A stretch of DNA of 64,000 nt. Origin: Brevundimonas fontaquae. GTDB taxonomy: Bacteria; Pseudomonadota; Alphaproteobacteria; Caulobacterales; Caulobacteraceae. The notes under the pieces are model-generated. The model was not told the origin of the DNA. It made no database searches and saw nothing but the letters and a program-made list of their open reading frames with translations. The stretch covers positions 1,550,001-1,614,000 of the forward strand of contig NZ_CP070968.1 of assembly GCF_017086445.1 (NCBI RefSeq). Direction: 5' to 3'. This document shows, piece by piece, positions 20,307-28,978 of the stretch. The translations under genes were made by a program, and so were the position numbers. The stretch's first letter is position 1; each line of letters opens with the position of its first letter.

Positions 20307-21608
20307 CTAGAGCGTGGTCCTGAGAGATGGGTCGATTGATTTTCGCCAGTCCTCTCCGACGCTGGCGGCGTCGGCGAACTCCGGCCATCGGGCGACCGCG
20401 TCGCGGACCTCCTGGACGATCGCCCGGGCCCGGCGCGCGTTGATCGAGGCGGTGCGGGCGCTGGCGTCGAAGTCGTCGAGGGTGAAGCCGTCGCGCTTGC
20501 CGTTCATCGCCATCTGGTGGCGCGCCGTCCACAGGCCGGTCGGGTTGTAGCTCCAGGTGATGTCATAGGCCGGCGACAGCGACCAGGCGCCGGACCGGTC
20601 CATCAGGAAGGCGATGTTCTTGACGTGGTCGTCCTGGTTGCGGGCGATGATGTTGAAGACCATGCGCCGGTACTGTTCCTCGATCGCCGCCATCGGCAGG
20701 CCGAGTTGGCGGATGACCAGGAAGGCCTGCTCATAAGCGTAGGCGTTCGGATCGCAGAAGTCGTAGTGGGCCAGGGCCGCCAACGATTGCATATGAAGCT
20801 TGCCGCCGCCCGGCAGGCGATCGAACCGCTTGGTCATGAAGTGGCGCCGGCCGCCTTCCTCGAGCAGGCGGCATTCGGCCACCTGGACGCCCGCCGCCGC
20901 GGCCATCCGGGCGTAGGCGTATTCGACCGCGCCATAGCCTTCGGGATCGGCCAGCTCCCGGTCCTTGTTGTTCTTCACCCCGTCGAACTTCAGCAGCCAG
21001 TAGTCGAAGCCGTCGCCGGCCTCGACCTGACCCGAGCGGACTTCGTTGGTGGCCGCGTTCCAGGCGATCACCGCCTTGGCCCGGGCGCCGCCGGCCGAGG
21101 TGCCGACGCGCAGGATCTCCCGCAGGGCGTCGGCCTTCTTGCTGTCGGCGAATGACGCCTGCAGATCGTTGCGGTGGCTGAGGACCTCGGACGCCAGTTC
21201 GACGAGGGCGTCGATCTGGATCCTGGCGGCCTTGCGGGGGCGGGGCCCGACCGCGGGCGCGAACTCCAGCGCGCCCATACCGCGCGCGCCCGTGTAGCAG
21301 AGGCGCTCCACGGCGTTGAAACTCTCCGGCGTCCGTCCCTGGGTCGCCAGCCAGGCGTCGATCAGGGTGTTGCCGTATTTGTCGGGGAGGGCGTCCGCCA
21401 ACAGGCCGGGCAGGCCGTGGAAACTCTCCCGGTTGAGCCCGGGAAAACTGAACACCTGCGCCCCCAGGGGCATGGTCAGCGGCGCTACCTGGATGCCGCT
21501 GCCCGCGAAGGCCGGGTCATAGGCGAAGGCGGCGACCTCGGCGCCGTCCTCCAGCGAGACGGCTCCGATCCGGCGGCCCCACAGGCGGACTTCGGCGACG
21601 GTGGTCAT
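20307..21608 (-). CDS. hipA: HipA-family serine/threonine kinase toxin
   Basis: 433 residues. The N-terminal HipA domain has MPLGAQVFSFPGLNRESFHGLPG and LPDKYGN, the couple_hipA signature. The kinase core shows AVIAWN (ATP-site region), KFDG, MTKRFDR, and the catalytic loop NIIARNQDDHVKNIAFLM with N-x-D-H-x-x-N. LSPAYDITW is the metal-binding DFG-like motif. HipA phosphorylates translation-related targets such as glutamyl-tRNA synthetase in E. coli; its target here is unknown. It overlaps hipB by 4 bp. Confidence 0.92.
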   Translation of the reverse strand: MTTVAEVRLWGRRIGAVSLEDGAEVAAFAYDPAFAGSGIQVAPLTMPLGAQVFSFPGLNRESFHGLPGLLADALPDKYGNTLIDAWLATQGRTPESFNAVERLCYTGARGMGALEFAPAVGPRPRKAARIQIDALVELASEVLSHRNDLQASFADSKKADALREILRVGTSAGGARAKAVIAWNAATNEVRSGQVEAGDGFDYWLLKFDGVKNNKDRELADPEGYGAVEYAYARMAAAAGVQVAECRLLEEGGRRHFMTKRFDRLPGGGKLHMQSLAALAHYDFCDPNAYAYEQAFLVIRQLGLPMAAIEEQYRRMVFNIIARNQDDHVKNIAFLMDRSGAWSLSPAYDITWSYNPTGLWTARHQMAMNGKRDGFTLDDFDASARTASINARRARAIVQEVRDAVARWPEFADAASVGEDWRKSIDPSLRTTL

Positions 21609-21964
21609 TGTTCGTCGCCCCAGGTCCAGGGCGCGGCGGCGCCGGCGTCGCGGCCCTCGTCGGCGTCCGGCCGGGCGCGCTGCCGGGTCTTGCCGTGGCG
21701 CTCCAGCAGGTCGATCGGATTGGGCGGCGTCTCGGGCAGAAGGCGTTCGAGCCCCTCCAGCCTGTCCAGGGCGCGCAGGCAGCGGACCAGATTGGCCACC
21801 TGGACAGAGCCGCCGTCCTCGAGCCGTTCGATGGTCCGCTTGGAGACGCCGGCGGCCTGGGCGAATTGCGCCTGGGTCATCCCGCGCGTCAGGCGCGCAT
21901 CGGCCATGCGACGGCCGAACTCGGCCAGGGCTACGTCATCGGTCGTGAGATTGGTGATCTTCAT
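21605..21964 (-). CDS. hipB: HipB-like antitoxin, XRE-family repressor
   Basis: 119 residues. MTQAQFAQAAGVSKRTIERLEDGGSVQVANLVRCLRALD is a complete XRE helix-turn-helix at about residues 30–70. The C-terminal part is Pro/Arg-rich and probably contacts HipA. It is the first gene of the hipBA pair. Four palindromes directly upstream (21965–22105) are the likely binding sites for autorepression, the first touching its start codon. Confidence 0.9.
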   Translation of the reverse strand: MKITNLTTDDVALAEFGRRMADARLTRGMTQAQFAQAAGVSKRTIERLEDGGSVQVANLVRCLRALDRLEGLERLLPETPPNPIDLLERHGKTRQRARPDADEGRDAGAAAPWTWGDEQ

Positions 21965-22105
21965 AATTCGCCACTTTCGGCGACTTATATAGGCTTTAAA
22001 GGGTTAAGTCGTCAATAATGGCGACTTGTGATTACGGCGTGTAACTCGTCATTTGTGGCGAATTATCCAGCAATAGCCCTCATAAGTCGTCACAAGTGGC
22101 GACTT
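21965..22105 (-). promoter_or_regulatory. Array of four HipB operator palindromes
   Basis: Four 22-bp sites follow the half-site pattern AAnTCG(C/T)C … GGCGAnTT with a 6-bp centre: 21965–21986, 22006–22027, 22043–22064 and 22084–22105. The centre-to-centre steps are 41, 37 and 41 bp. They fill the whole region upstream of hipB, which is AT-rich for this genome, so the hipBA promoter must lie within them. Confidence 0.8.
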
Positions 22106-22167
22106 GCGGCAGGCTACAATTAAGCGCCCGCTCTCGCGACCCCCAAGCCTACGACCGTAGGCCGGCG

Positions 22168-24102
22168 TCAGCCGGCGGCCGCCGCCTTCGCGCCCGACCT
22201 GGACGCCCGGAGGAACCCGACCACGAGAACGAGCACGGTGAGCAGCTGAACGAGGACGCCCTCCAGGGTCGGATACAGGCCGAGGATTTCGATGCGGGGA
22301 CTCCAGGCGACCGGATGGACGTCGATCCAGCCTGCTTCCTGCAGGGCGGCGACGCCCTTGCCGACCAGGACGACCGACAGGACCGCCATCAGGATCGAGC
22401 TGAGAGAGAAGAACCGACCGATCGGCAGGCGCTTGCTGTAGGTCAGCAGGGCCCAGGCCACGACCGCGAGCACGGCGACGGCCGACAGGGCGCCGGCCAG
22501 CATGCCGAGGTGACCGCCCTGGCTCCAGATGGCGGCGTAGAACAGGATGGTCTCGAACACCTCGCGGTAGACCACCACGAAGGCGAGCAGGAACAGCAGC
22601 CAGGCGGATCGGCCCGACAGGGCCCTGGAGAGCTTGTCGCGGATATAGGTCTGCCAGGCGTCGGCGTGCGATTTGCCGTGCATCCAGATGCCGACGGAGA
22701 CGAGCACCGCGCCGGCCAGCAGCGAGCCGAAGCCCTCGGTCAGCTCGCGGCTCGCGCCGCTGATCGCGATCAGGAAGGTGGCCGCCGCCCAGGTCGCGCC
22801 GCCCGCCGCCAGGGCTGCGATCCAGCCGCCATGCACGTAGCGCAGCGCCTCGGGGCGCTCCGCCTTGCGCAGGAAGGCGATCATGGCGACCACGATCAGC
22901 AGGGCCTCCAGCCCTTCGCGCAGGAGGATGGTGAAGGCGCCGGCGAAGCTGGCGACATTGTCCGCCTTCTGGGGGGCGAGGGCCCGTTCGGCGGTGTCGA
23001 GCAAGGCGTTGAGGCGTTCGACCTGGGCCTCGACCTCGCTGGTCGGGGCGCCCCGTCCAATGGCGGCCCGCAACCCGGTCATGGCGGTTTCGACCCGGCG
23101 CAGCAGGGCGCCGTCGCGGGCGCCGAGCGCCGGCTCCACGGGCTCGAAGCCGTCGAGATAGGCCGATAGCGCCAGGTCGGCGGCCTGTTTGCGGTCGCCC
23201 GCGCGATAGGCCGTCAGGCTCTCGGTCAGGCGTGTGCGGGCGAGCGTGAGCGCGCCGCCCGAGGCCGGCGACGCCGCCTCCGGATGCCGGCGCAGATAGG
23301 CGGTGACGGCGCGGGCCTTGGTCTCGCCGATGCGCGACGCCAGGTCGGCGGGCGTGGTCTGGGTGACCGCCGCCAGGGTGGGGAAGGCGGCCCGGATCGC
23401 CGGATCGCTCTCCCACAGGCGCTGGCCTTCGGCGGCTTCGGCCTCGGTGAAGGCGAAGCGTCCGACATAAAAGGCCAGGGCCCAGCGATCCTCGGCCGGC
23501 AGATGCGCGAAACTGGCCATCGCCGTGCCGTCCAGGCCCTGGTCGATCACCTGATAGAGGCCGAAGACGCTGCGCTGGCGGGCCCGCTCGACGCCGGCGA
23601 AGGCGATGGGCGCGGGGTCCAGCCCCTGAGCGCCTTCGCCGTCGGCGCGGCCCGTGACGCCGTGGCAGACGGCGCACTGCTCCTGATAGAGGGCCTGCCC
23701 CCGGGCGAGATCGGGCGGGAAGGACGGCGCCAGCGGGCTCGGATAGGCGGCGAGCAAGGCCGCGGCCAGGGTCTTGGCCTGGGCGGCGACCGCCTTTGGC
23801 GCGGCCTTGTCGCGGATGCGGGCCTCCAGGGCGGCGGCGTCGCGCACGAGCGCAGCCTTGCCGGCGGTCGCGGGCAGGGCGTCGATGCGGGTGCGGATCT
23901 GGCCCGCGAACTCGGTCATCTCGCCGTATTCGGCCGGGTTGACGATCTGGCCATTGGCCACCGCGCCGGCGTAGTCGACCGACACATAGTCCAGCAACCG
24001 CCAAGCGACCTGGGCCTCCGAGGCGGCGGGCGCCTGGGCCTGGACGGGAGCCGGAGCCCCAAGGACCAGGGTCAAGAACAGCAACTGAAGAAGACGACGC
24101 AT
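22168..24102 (-). CDS. Cytochrome c–FTR1 fusion iron permease
   Basis: 644 residues. A signal peptide (ending at about VQAQA) is followed by a periplasmic helical region, a class I cytochrome c domain with EQCAVCHG (CxxCH, about residues 140–225), and from about 390 a seven-helix FTR1 permease. The two iron motifs of FTR1 are present as REGLEALL and REVFETIL. The family imports Fe(II) after or during oxidation, and the heme domain may accept the electron. It stands alone among metal-resistance operons with its stop 62 bp from the hipB operators. Confidence 0.88.
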   Translation of the reverse strand: MRRLLQLLFLTLVLGAPAPVQAQAPAASEAQVAWRLLDYVSVDYAGAVANGQIVNPAEYGEMTEFAGQIRTRIDALPATAGKAALVRDAAALEARIRDKAAPKAVAAQAKTLAAALLAAYPSPLAPSFPPDLARGQALYQEQCAVCHGVTGRADGEGAQGLDPAPIAFAGVERARQRSVFGLYQVIDQGLDGTAMASFAHLPAEDRWALAFYVGRFAFTEAEAAEGQRLWESDPAIRAAFPTLAAVTQTTPADLASRIGETKARAVTAYLRRHPEAASPASGGALTLARTRLTESLTAYRAGDRKQAADLALSAYLDGFEPVEPALGARDGALLRRVETAMTGLRAAIGRGAPTSEVEAQVERLNALLDTAERALAPQKADNVASFAGAFTILLREGLEALLIVVAMIAFLRKAERPEALRYVHGGWIAALAAGGATWAAATFLIAISGASRELTEGFGSLLAGAVLVSVGIWMHGKSHADAWQTYIRDKLSRALSGRSAWLLFLLAFVVVYREVFETILFYAAIWSQGGHLGMLAGALSAVAVLAVVAWALLTYSKRLPIGRFFSLSSILMAVLSVVLVGKGVAALQEAGWIDVHPVAWSPRIEILGLYPTLEGVLVQLLTVLVLVVGFLRASRSGAKAAAAG

Positions 24103-24143
24103 GACGAGCCTAACTGTGAACGGCTCGCATTATCACTGGTGCG

Positions 24144-24623
24144 TCAGGGTGTCGCGCTCGAAAGTGAAGCGCGCCGGCCCGCGTCATGCCCGTCACCGCA
24201 GAACGCGTGGTCATGCAGCACCTCGATGACCTTGCAGGCGGAAACCCGGCCGCCGGCGCATTCGGCCGTCATGCGCGACAGCTCCGTCTTGAGCGCCTCA
24301 AGTTGAGCGATCTTCTCTGTGACGTCGCTCAGATGGCGTTCGGCGATCGCATTGGCCTCGCCGCAAGCCCGGTCGGGATGATCCGACAGGTCGAGCAGGG
24401 ACCGGATCGAGTCGATGTCGAACCCGAGCTGGCGCGCATGACGGATGAAGGAGAGCCGGCGCACGGCGGCGTCGTCGTATAGGCGGCGATCGCTGGCGGT
24501 GCGCGGCGGCGCCGGCGAGAGACCGATCTGCTCATAGAAGCGGATGGTCGGGACCTTCACGCCGGTGGCGGCGGCCAGCTTGCCGATGGGGCGAAGGGAA
24601 GGGGCGGCGGGGAACGAGGACAT
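24144..24623 (-). CDS. MerR-family Cd/Pb-type regulator
   Basis: 159 residues. PIGKLAAATGVKVPTIRFYEQIGL is the winged helix. Cys in DRACGEAN (near 77–80 of the core), ECAGGRVSAC and AFCGDGH gives the Cys pattern of CadR/PbrR-like sensors, with an extra Cys-His tail. The ATG at 24623 is chosen because upstream frame content is non-coding and contains the operator. It is divergent from a CDF transporter and probably activates it. Confidence 0.85.
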   Translation of the reverse strand: MSSFPAAPSLRPIGKLAAATGVKVPTIRFYEQIGLSPAPPRTASDRRLYDDAAVRRLSFIRHARQLGFDIDSIRSLLDLSDHPDRACGEANAIAERHLSDVTEKIAQLEALKTELSRMTAECAGGRVSACKVIEVLHDHAFCGDGHDAGRRASLSSATP

Positions 24624-24640
24624 GGGCTGGAAATAGACGC

Positions 24641-24672
24641 TTGATCCTCTAGCGGCTAGAGGATGCACAAGG
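24641..24672 (+). promoter_or_regulatory. CadR-type operator/promoter
   Basis: ATCCTCTAG-CGG-CTAGAGGAT (24644–24664) is a perfect 9-bp inverted repeat around three bases and overlaps a −35 TTGATC at 24641. This is the layout of MerR-family metal promoters, where the dyad sits inside a 19–20 bp spacer; the −10 (near 24666) is poorly defined. Confidence 0.75.
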
Positions 24673-24695
24673 GTGTACGAGACCACGGAGCCCTC

Positions 24696-25346
24696 ATGAC
24701 CGAACCCCTGACCCAGGATGTCCCCGCCGCCTCGGGCTGCGGCTGCGGCGCGCCCGTGAAGTTCGACGGCGCCTCGCCGGCCTATCGCCGCATCCTGCTG
24801 GCTGTGATCGCCATCAACGCCGTCGCCTTCGTCGCCGTCGCCGGCGGAGCGCTGGTGCAGGGCTCGGCCTCCCTCGGGGCCAATGCGCTGGACTTCCTCG
24901 CCGACAGCGCGACATATGCCATCAGCCTGTGGGCCATCGGCAAGTCGGTGCGGGTGCGCTCGGGCGCGGCGCTCGTGAAGGGCGCCAGTCTGGCGCTGCT
25001 GGCGGTGTTCATCCTCGGCTTCGCCGTCTGGCGCGCGGTGTCCGGCGCGCCGCCCGAGGGGACGGTCATCACCGGGCTCGGCCTGTTCGGCTTCGTCGCC
25101 AATGCGGTGGCGGCCCTGCTGCTGGTGCGCCATCGCGACGGCGACGCCAATGTCCGCTCCGTCTGGCTCTGCACCCGCAACGACCTGATCGAGAGCCTGG
25201 TGGTCGCTGCGGCGGGCGGATTGGTCTGGCTCACGGCCTCGCGCTGGCCCGACCTGATCGCCGGCGTCGTCCTGGCGCTCGTCTTCCTGCAGTCGGCCTG
25301 GTCAATCATCCGCCAGTCGCAGGCCGAGCTGAGGGCGGCGGGATGA
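24696..25346 (+). CDS. CDF-type cation transporter, membrane domain only
   Basis: 216 residues, about five to six membrane helices. NALDFLADSATYAISLW and TRNDLIESLVVAAAG supply the paired Asp/His-like metal sites of cation diffusion facilitators (here D in helices II and V). An N-terminal Cys stretch (SGCGCGAPVKF) may bind incoming metal. The cytoplasmic C-terminal domain of classical CDFs is absent. Expected role: proton-driven export of Zn, Cd or Co, controlled by the divergent MerR protein. Confidence 0.82.
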   Translation: MTEPLTQDVPAASGCGCGAPVKFDGASPAYRRILLAVIAINAVAFVAVAGGALVQGSASLGANALDFLADSATYAISLWAIGKSVRVRSGAALVKGASLALLAVFILGFAVWRAVSGAPPEGTVITGLGLFGFVANAVAALLLVRHRDGDANVRSVWLCTRNDLIESLVVAAAGGLVWLTASRWPDLIAGVVLALVFLQSAWSIIRQSQAELRAAG

Positions 25347-25996
25347 CGGCGACCTTCACCCCGGCGCTCGGTCACAGCTGGTTGAGCGACGTCTACGACC
25401 CCGCGATCGCCCTGCTGACGCGGGAGCGGGTCTGGCGTTGCGCCCTGGTCGAGGCGCTGGATCCGCGCGCCGGCGAACGCATCGTCGACGTCGGCTGCGG
25501 CACCGGCACCCTGGCCGCCCTGATCAAGGAGCGAGCGCCGGCGAGCCAGGTGCTCGGGATCGATCCCGACGAAGACATCCTCGACCGGGCGCGCGCCAAG
25601 ACCCGGTCGCGCGGCGTCGACGTCGACTTCGCTCAGGGCTACGCCCGGGACGTGGGCCGGATCGTGGGCGACGCCGGCGCCGACAAGATCGTCTCGAGCC
25701 TCGTGTTCCACCAACTGCCGCTGCCGGAAAAACGCGCCGGCCTGGCCGCCTGTCTGCGCGCGCTCAAGCCGGGCGGTCGTCTGCACATCGCCGACTACGG
25801 CCTGCAACGGACAGCCGCGATGCGCACGGCGTTCCGCATCATCCAGGCGCTGGACGGCCACGCGGACACCCAGCCCAACGCCGACGGCGTGATCCCTGTC
25901 CTGCTCGCCGAGGTCGGGTTCACAGAAATCGAGGAGACGACAGTTTTTCCAACCCCGACCGGATCCATCTCCCTCTACCGGGCGGTGCGGCCCTGA
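25343..25996 (+). CDS. SAM-dependent class I methyltransferase
   Basis: 217 residues. IVDVGCGTGTLAALI is SAM motif I, LGIDPDEDIL motif post I, and ALKPGGRLHIADYG motif III of a UbiE-like methyltransferase. It starts on the ATGA at the transporter stop, so it is translationally coupled to a metal exporter. It lacks the Cys set of arsenite methyltransferase ArsM. The substrate is unknown; methylation of a metal, metalloid or thiol ligand would fit the context but is inference. Confidence 0.8.
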   Translation: MTATFTPALGHSWLSDVYDPAIALLTRERVWRCALVEALDPRAGERIVDVGCGTGTLAALIKERAPASQVLGIDPDEDILDRARAKTRSRGVDVDFAQGYARDVGRIVGDAGADKIVSSLVFHQLPLPEKRAGLAACLRALKPGGRLHIADYGLQRTAAMRTAFRIIQALDGHADTQPNADGVIPVLLAEVGFTEIEETTVFPTPTGSISLYRAVRP

Positions 25997-26101
25997 CCGG
26001 TCGTCGCAGACAGACTTGGCCCGGCCCGGTCAGGTGAACAGGGCCGGACCAGATGGTTCCCTGTACTGTGTAACGCATTGCTCCCCGAAACGAACAAAAG
26101 T

Positions 26102-26455
26102 ATGCAGCTGGCGATGACCTGGTCGATGACGACATGGGCGAGACTGGTGTTGGCGGCGACCTTGGTGGTCGCAGCCTTCTTCGTCGTGCCGGTCGCCGAC
26201 GCCGCGACCTGCATACCGGAACTCCCGGCGGCGCACGCTTCCGTGGATCATGATCCAAGTCAGGGCGATCATACCGGCTCCGCCGAACACGGCATCTGCG
26301 CGCACGGCCATTGCCATCACACCGCCTCCGCGCGGGCCGAGGCGGGGGACGATCTTCCCCTGCAGGTCTATTCGCGACCCGTGCATGCCTTCCCCGTCAG
26401 CGAGGTGCGGGCCTCCATCGCCCCCGATGGCCTGATCCGACCGCCCAGAGCCTGA
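26102..26455 (+). CDS. Small His/Cys-rich exported protein preceding czcCBA (CzcI-like position)
   Basis: 117 residues from ATG 26102; in-frame starts also exist at 26078 (TTG) and 26126. A signal peptide or anchor (LVLAATLVVAAFFVVPVADA) precedes a mature part with HASVDHDPSQGDHTG and HGICAHGHCHHTA, dense in His and Cys. Small periplasmic metal-binding proteins sit at this position in czc/cnr operons (CzcI, CnrI-like). No specific family signature was recognised. Confidence 0.65.
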   Translation: MQLAMTWSMTTWARLVLAATLVVAAFFVVPVADAATCIPELPAAHASVDHDPSQGDHTGSAEHGICAHGHCHHTASARAEAGDDLPLQVYSRPVHAFPVSEVRASIAPDGLIRPPRA

Positions 26456-26513
26456 CACGGCGACCGCGCGTCCGCGCGGGCTCTCTCGTGTCACTCCCTC
26501 TGGAAGATGAATC

Positions 26514-27767
26514 ATGCCTCCCTCATATCGTCGGCCGCCGCGCTTTGCGCTCGGCTGCGCGCTCGCCGCCTTCGCGGCTGTGCTGGCCAGCCCCGCCTGG
26601 GCTGACCCCGCCCCTTCGTTCGCCGAGCTCCTCGCCCGACTGGATCAGACCCCTGCGACACTGGAAGCCGGGGCGCTCGTGGACGCCGCGGAAGCGCGGG
26701 CTCGGCAGGCGCGTGTCCGCCCCAACCCGACCCTCGCCCTGGACGCCGAGAATGCGTTCGGAAGCGGTCCCTTCTCGGGTTATGACAACGCCGAGACCAC
26801 GCTTTCCATCACCCAGGATCTTGAGCTCTGGGGCCGGCGTACGGCTCGGATCAATGCAGCTCGCGCGGATGCGGGAACCGCGTCGCTGCGGCGGGACCTC
26901 GCCGTAGTCGACGCCGCCGGACGGTTGGCGCTGGTCTACGCCGACGCCGAAGCGGCCGAACGTCGCGCGATGCTGGCGGAAGAGACTCTGAGCCTTACCT
27001 TGGCCGACGCCCGCGCCGCCCTCGTGCTGGTGGAGGAGGGGCGCGAGCCGCTTCTGCGCGGCATCCAGGGCGAGAGCGAAGCGGCCGCCGCGCGCGCTGG
27101 TCTCGATGAAGCCATCGCCGAACGGGACGCCGCCTTCGCGCGACTAACGGCCGTGGCCATGCTCATCGAGCCGGTGACGACCATCGAGGCCAGCCTGTTG
27201 GACCTGGCACCGGCGGCCGCGCTTGCGCCGACGGACCAGACGCCGACGGTGCGCGTTGCCGAGGCTGAGCGCTCGGCCGCCGAAAGCCGCATCGCGGTCG
27301 AACGCACCAGGTCGCGACCGGACGTCAGCGCCAGCGTCGGCCTTCGCCGCTACGAGGCAGAAGACGCGACGGCGCTGACGTTCGGCCTCAGCCTGCCCCT
27401 GCCGTTGTTCGATCGGAACCGCGGCAACATCGAAGCCGCCCAGGCGGACTTCAGGGCGGCCGACGCCCGGCTGATGACCGCCCGCCAGGAAGCCCAGGCG
27501 GACCGGGCCGCAGCACAAGCCCGCCTCCGCGCCTCAGTCAGCCGCGTCAACGCCGCCGACGCCGGGGTGACCTCCGCCGAAGAAGCCTACCGCCTCTCGC
27601 GGATCGGCTTTGAGGCGGGCCGGATCTCGCAACTCGAGCTTCGCGCAACCCGCACCGCCCTAGTCAACGCCAGAACCGCCGCCGTGGACGCCCGCCTCGC
27701 CCGGGTCCGCGCGGAAATCGATCTCGCGCGCCAGGACGGCCGCGCCCCCTTCCTAGGAGCCCAATGA
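26514..27767 (+). CDS. czcC: TolC-family outer-membrane factor of metal RND pump (CzcC-type)
   Basis: 417 residues. A signal peptide ends at ASPAWA. Two OEP repeats are visible: the first begins with ARQARVRPNPTLALDAENAFG and the second with KSRPDVSASVGLRRYE-like sequence, each with a long Ala-rich coiled coil. EAYRLSRIGFEAGRISQLEL is the second-repeat helix signature. It forms the outer-membrane channel of the efflux complex with the next two genes and overlaps czcB by 4 bp. Confidence 0.88.
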   Translation: MPPSYRRPPRFALGCALAAFAAVLASPAWADPAPSFAELLARLDQTPATLEAGALVDAAEARARQARVRPNPTLALDAENAFGSGPFSGYDNAETTLSITQDLELWGRRTARINAARADAGTASLRRDLAVVDAAGRLALVYADAEAAERRAMLAEETLSLTLADARAALVLVEEGREPLLRGIQGESEAAAARAGLDEAIAERDAAFARLTAVAMLIEPVTTIEASLLDLAPAAALAPTDQTPTVRVAEAERSAAESRIAVERTRSRPDVSASVGLRRYEAEDATALTFGLSLPLPLFDRNRGNIEAAQADFRAADARLMTARQEAQADRAAAQARLRASVSRVNAADAGVTSAEEAYRLSRIGFEAGRISQLELRATRTALVNARTAAVDARLARVRAEIDLARQDGRAPFLGAQ

Positions 27768-28966
27768 TGCGCAAGCCCACTTCCAACAAGACCTTGCTGA
27801 TCGGCGGGGTCGCCGCCCTCGTCATCCTCGGGGCCGGGGGTCTTTACCTCGCCGTGGGACGGTCGGATCCGCCCGCCGCCGAAGGCGCGGCGGCTGAAGG
27901 CGAAGCCGGTCACGCCGAAGAGGAGGGTGGTCACGCCGAAGGCGAGGCCGAAGCTCCGGAGGGTTTCGTCGCTCTCAGCGCGGCCCAGGCCCAGGCCGCC
28001 AGTCTGGTCGTTGTCGGCGTCGGTCGGGGCGGGGGCGCCGAGACCCGGCTCTCCGGTCGCGTCGAACCCATGACCGATGCCCGCGCCGCTGTCGCCGCTT
28101 CCGTCGGCGGACGGGTGGAACGGGTGCTGGTGGCGCCCGGCCAGTCCGTTCGGATCGGCCAGCCCCTGGCCAGCCTCGTGAGCGGCGACGCGGCCACCTT
28201 CCGCGCCGACGCGGACGCGGCCGCTGCTCAGTCCGAGGCCGCGCGCCAGGCCTATCAGCGCAACAGCAATCTCGCCGACCAAGGCGTCGTCGCCCGGCAA
28301 GAGGTCGAGGCGTCCCGGGCGCAACTGCTGAGCGCCGAGGCGGCGGCCCGCGCGGCGCGCGCGCGGTCGAGCGCGGCCGGGTCGCCCAACGCCGCCGGAC
28401 GGCTGAGCGTGAACAGTCCGATCGCCGGCGTGGTCACCAGCGTCCAGGTTGGCCCAGGCGGCTTCGTCCCGCAGGGCGGCGTGATCGCCGAGGTGACAAA
28501 CCCAGGCCGCGTCGAACTCGTGTTCAACGCGCCGCCGCACCTGGCCGCCCTTGTCCGGGCCGGCTCCACCTTGCGCGTCAGCAGCCCCGCTGGCGACTTC
28601 GATGCGGTCGTCACCGGCGTCGCGGCCGGGGCCGGCGCCGAAAGCGGCGCCACCGTGATCCGAGCCCGACCGATGGGGGCGAGCCTGCCGCCCGCCGGTT
28701 CCGCGGTCACCGGCGCGATCGTGACCGGCGAGGCCGCCGGCGGGCTGACTGTCCCGACGGAGGCGATCCAGACCGTGGACGGCGCCAGCGTCGTCTTCGT
28801 TCAGGTCCCGAACGGCTTCCAGGCGCGCCCCGTGCTCGTCGGCCGTCAGGCCGGGGGACGCACGGAAATCCTGCGCGGCTTGGACGGGTCCGAACGGGTC
28901 GCCGGCGCCAACGCCTTCCTCCTTAAAGCCGAACTCGCCAAGGGCGAGGCCGAGCACGGCCACTAA
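27764..28966 (+). CDS. czcB: Periplasmic adaptor of metal RND pump (CzcB-type)
   Basis: 400 residues. An N-terminal anchor is followed by a His/Glu/Gly-rich stretch (GHAEEEGGHAEGEAEAPEG) typical of metal-RND adaptors, then a barrel-sandwich hybrid (VGGRVERVLVAPGQSVRIGQPL), an alpha-hairpin (QAYQRNSNLADQGVVARQEV) and the second lipoyl half (SPIAGVVTSVQVGPGGFV). It links CzcA to CzcC and may receive the metal ion. The start is ATG 27764 in the stop of czcC. Confidence 0.9.
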   Translation: MMRKPTSNKTLLIGGVAALVILGAGGLYLAVGRSDPPAAEGAAAEGEAGHAEEEGGHAEGEAEAPEGFVALSAAQAQAASLVVVGVGRGGGAETRLSGRVEPMTDARAAVAASVGGRVERVLVAPGQSVRIGQPLASLVSGDAATFRADADAAAAQSEAARQAYQRNSNLADQGVVARQEVEASRAQLLSAEAAARAARARSSAAGSPNAAGRLSVNSPIAGVVTSVQVGPGGFVPQGGVIAEVTNPGRVELVFNAPPHLAALVRAGSTLRVSSPAGDFDAVVTGVAAGAGAESGATVIRARPMGASLPPAGSAVTGAIVTGEAAGGLTVPTEAIQTVDGASVVFVQVPNGFQARPVLVGRQAGGRTEILRGLDGSERVAGANAFLLKAELAKGEAEHGH

Positions 28967-28978
28967 GGGGACGCGCGC

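Noticed and set aside
22049..24004. 651-codon minus-strand ORF in another frame over the FTR1 gene
   Set aside because: The other frame gives a signal peptide, CxxCH and both REGLE-type motifs; this one is a shadow.
25343..25996. Arsenite methyltransferase ArsM
   Set aside because: The conserved As-binding Cys residues are lacking; only generic class I methyltransferase motifs are seen.
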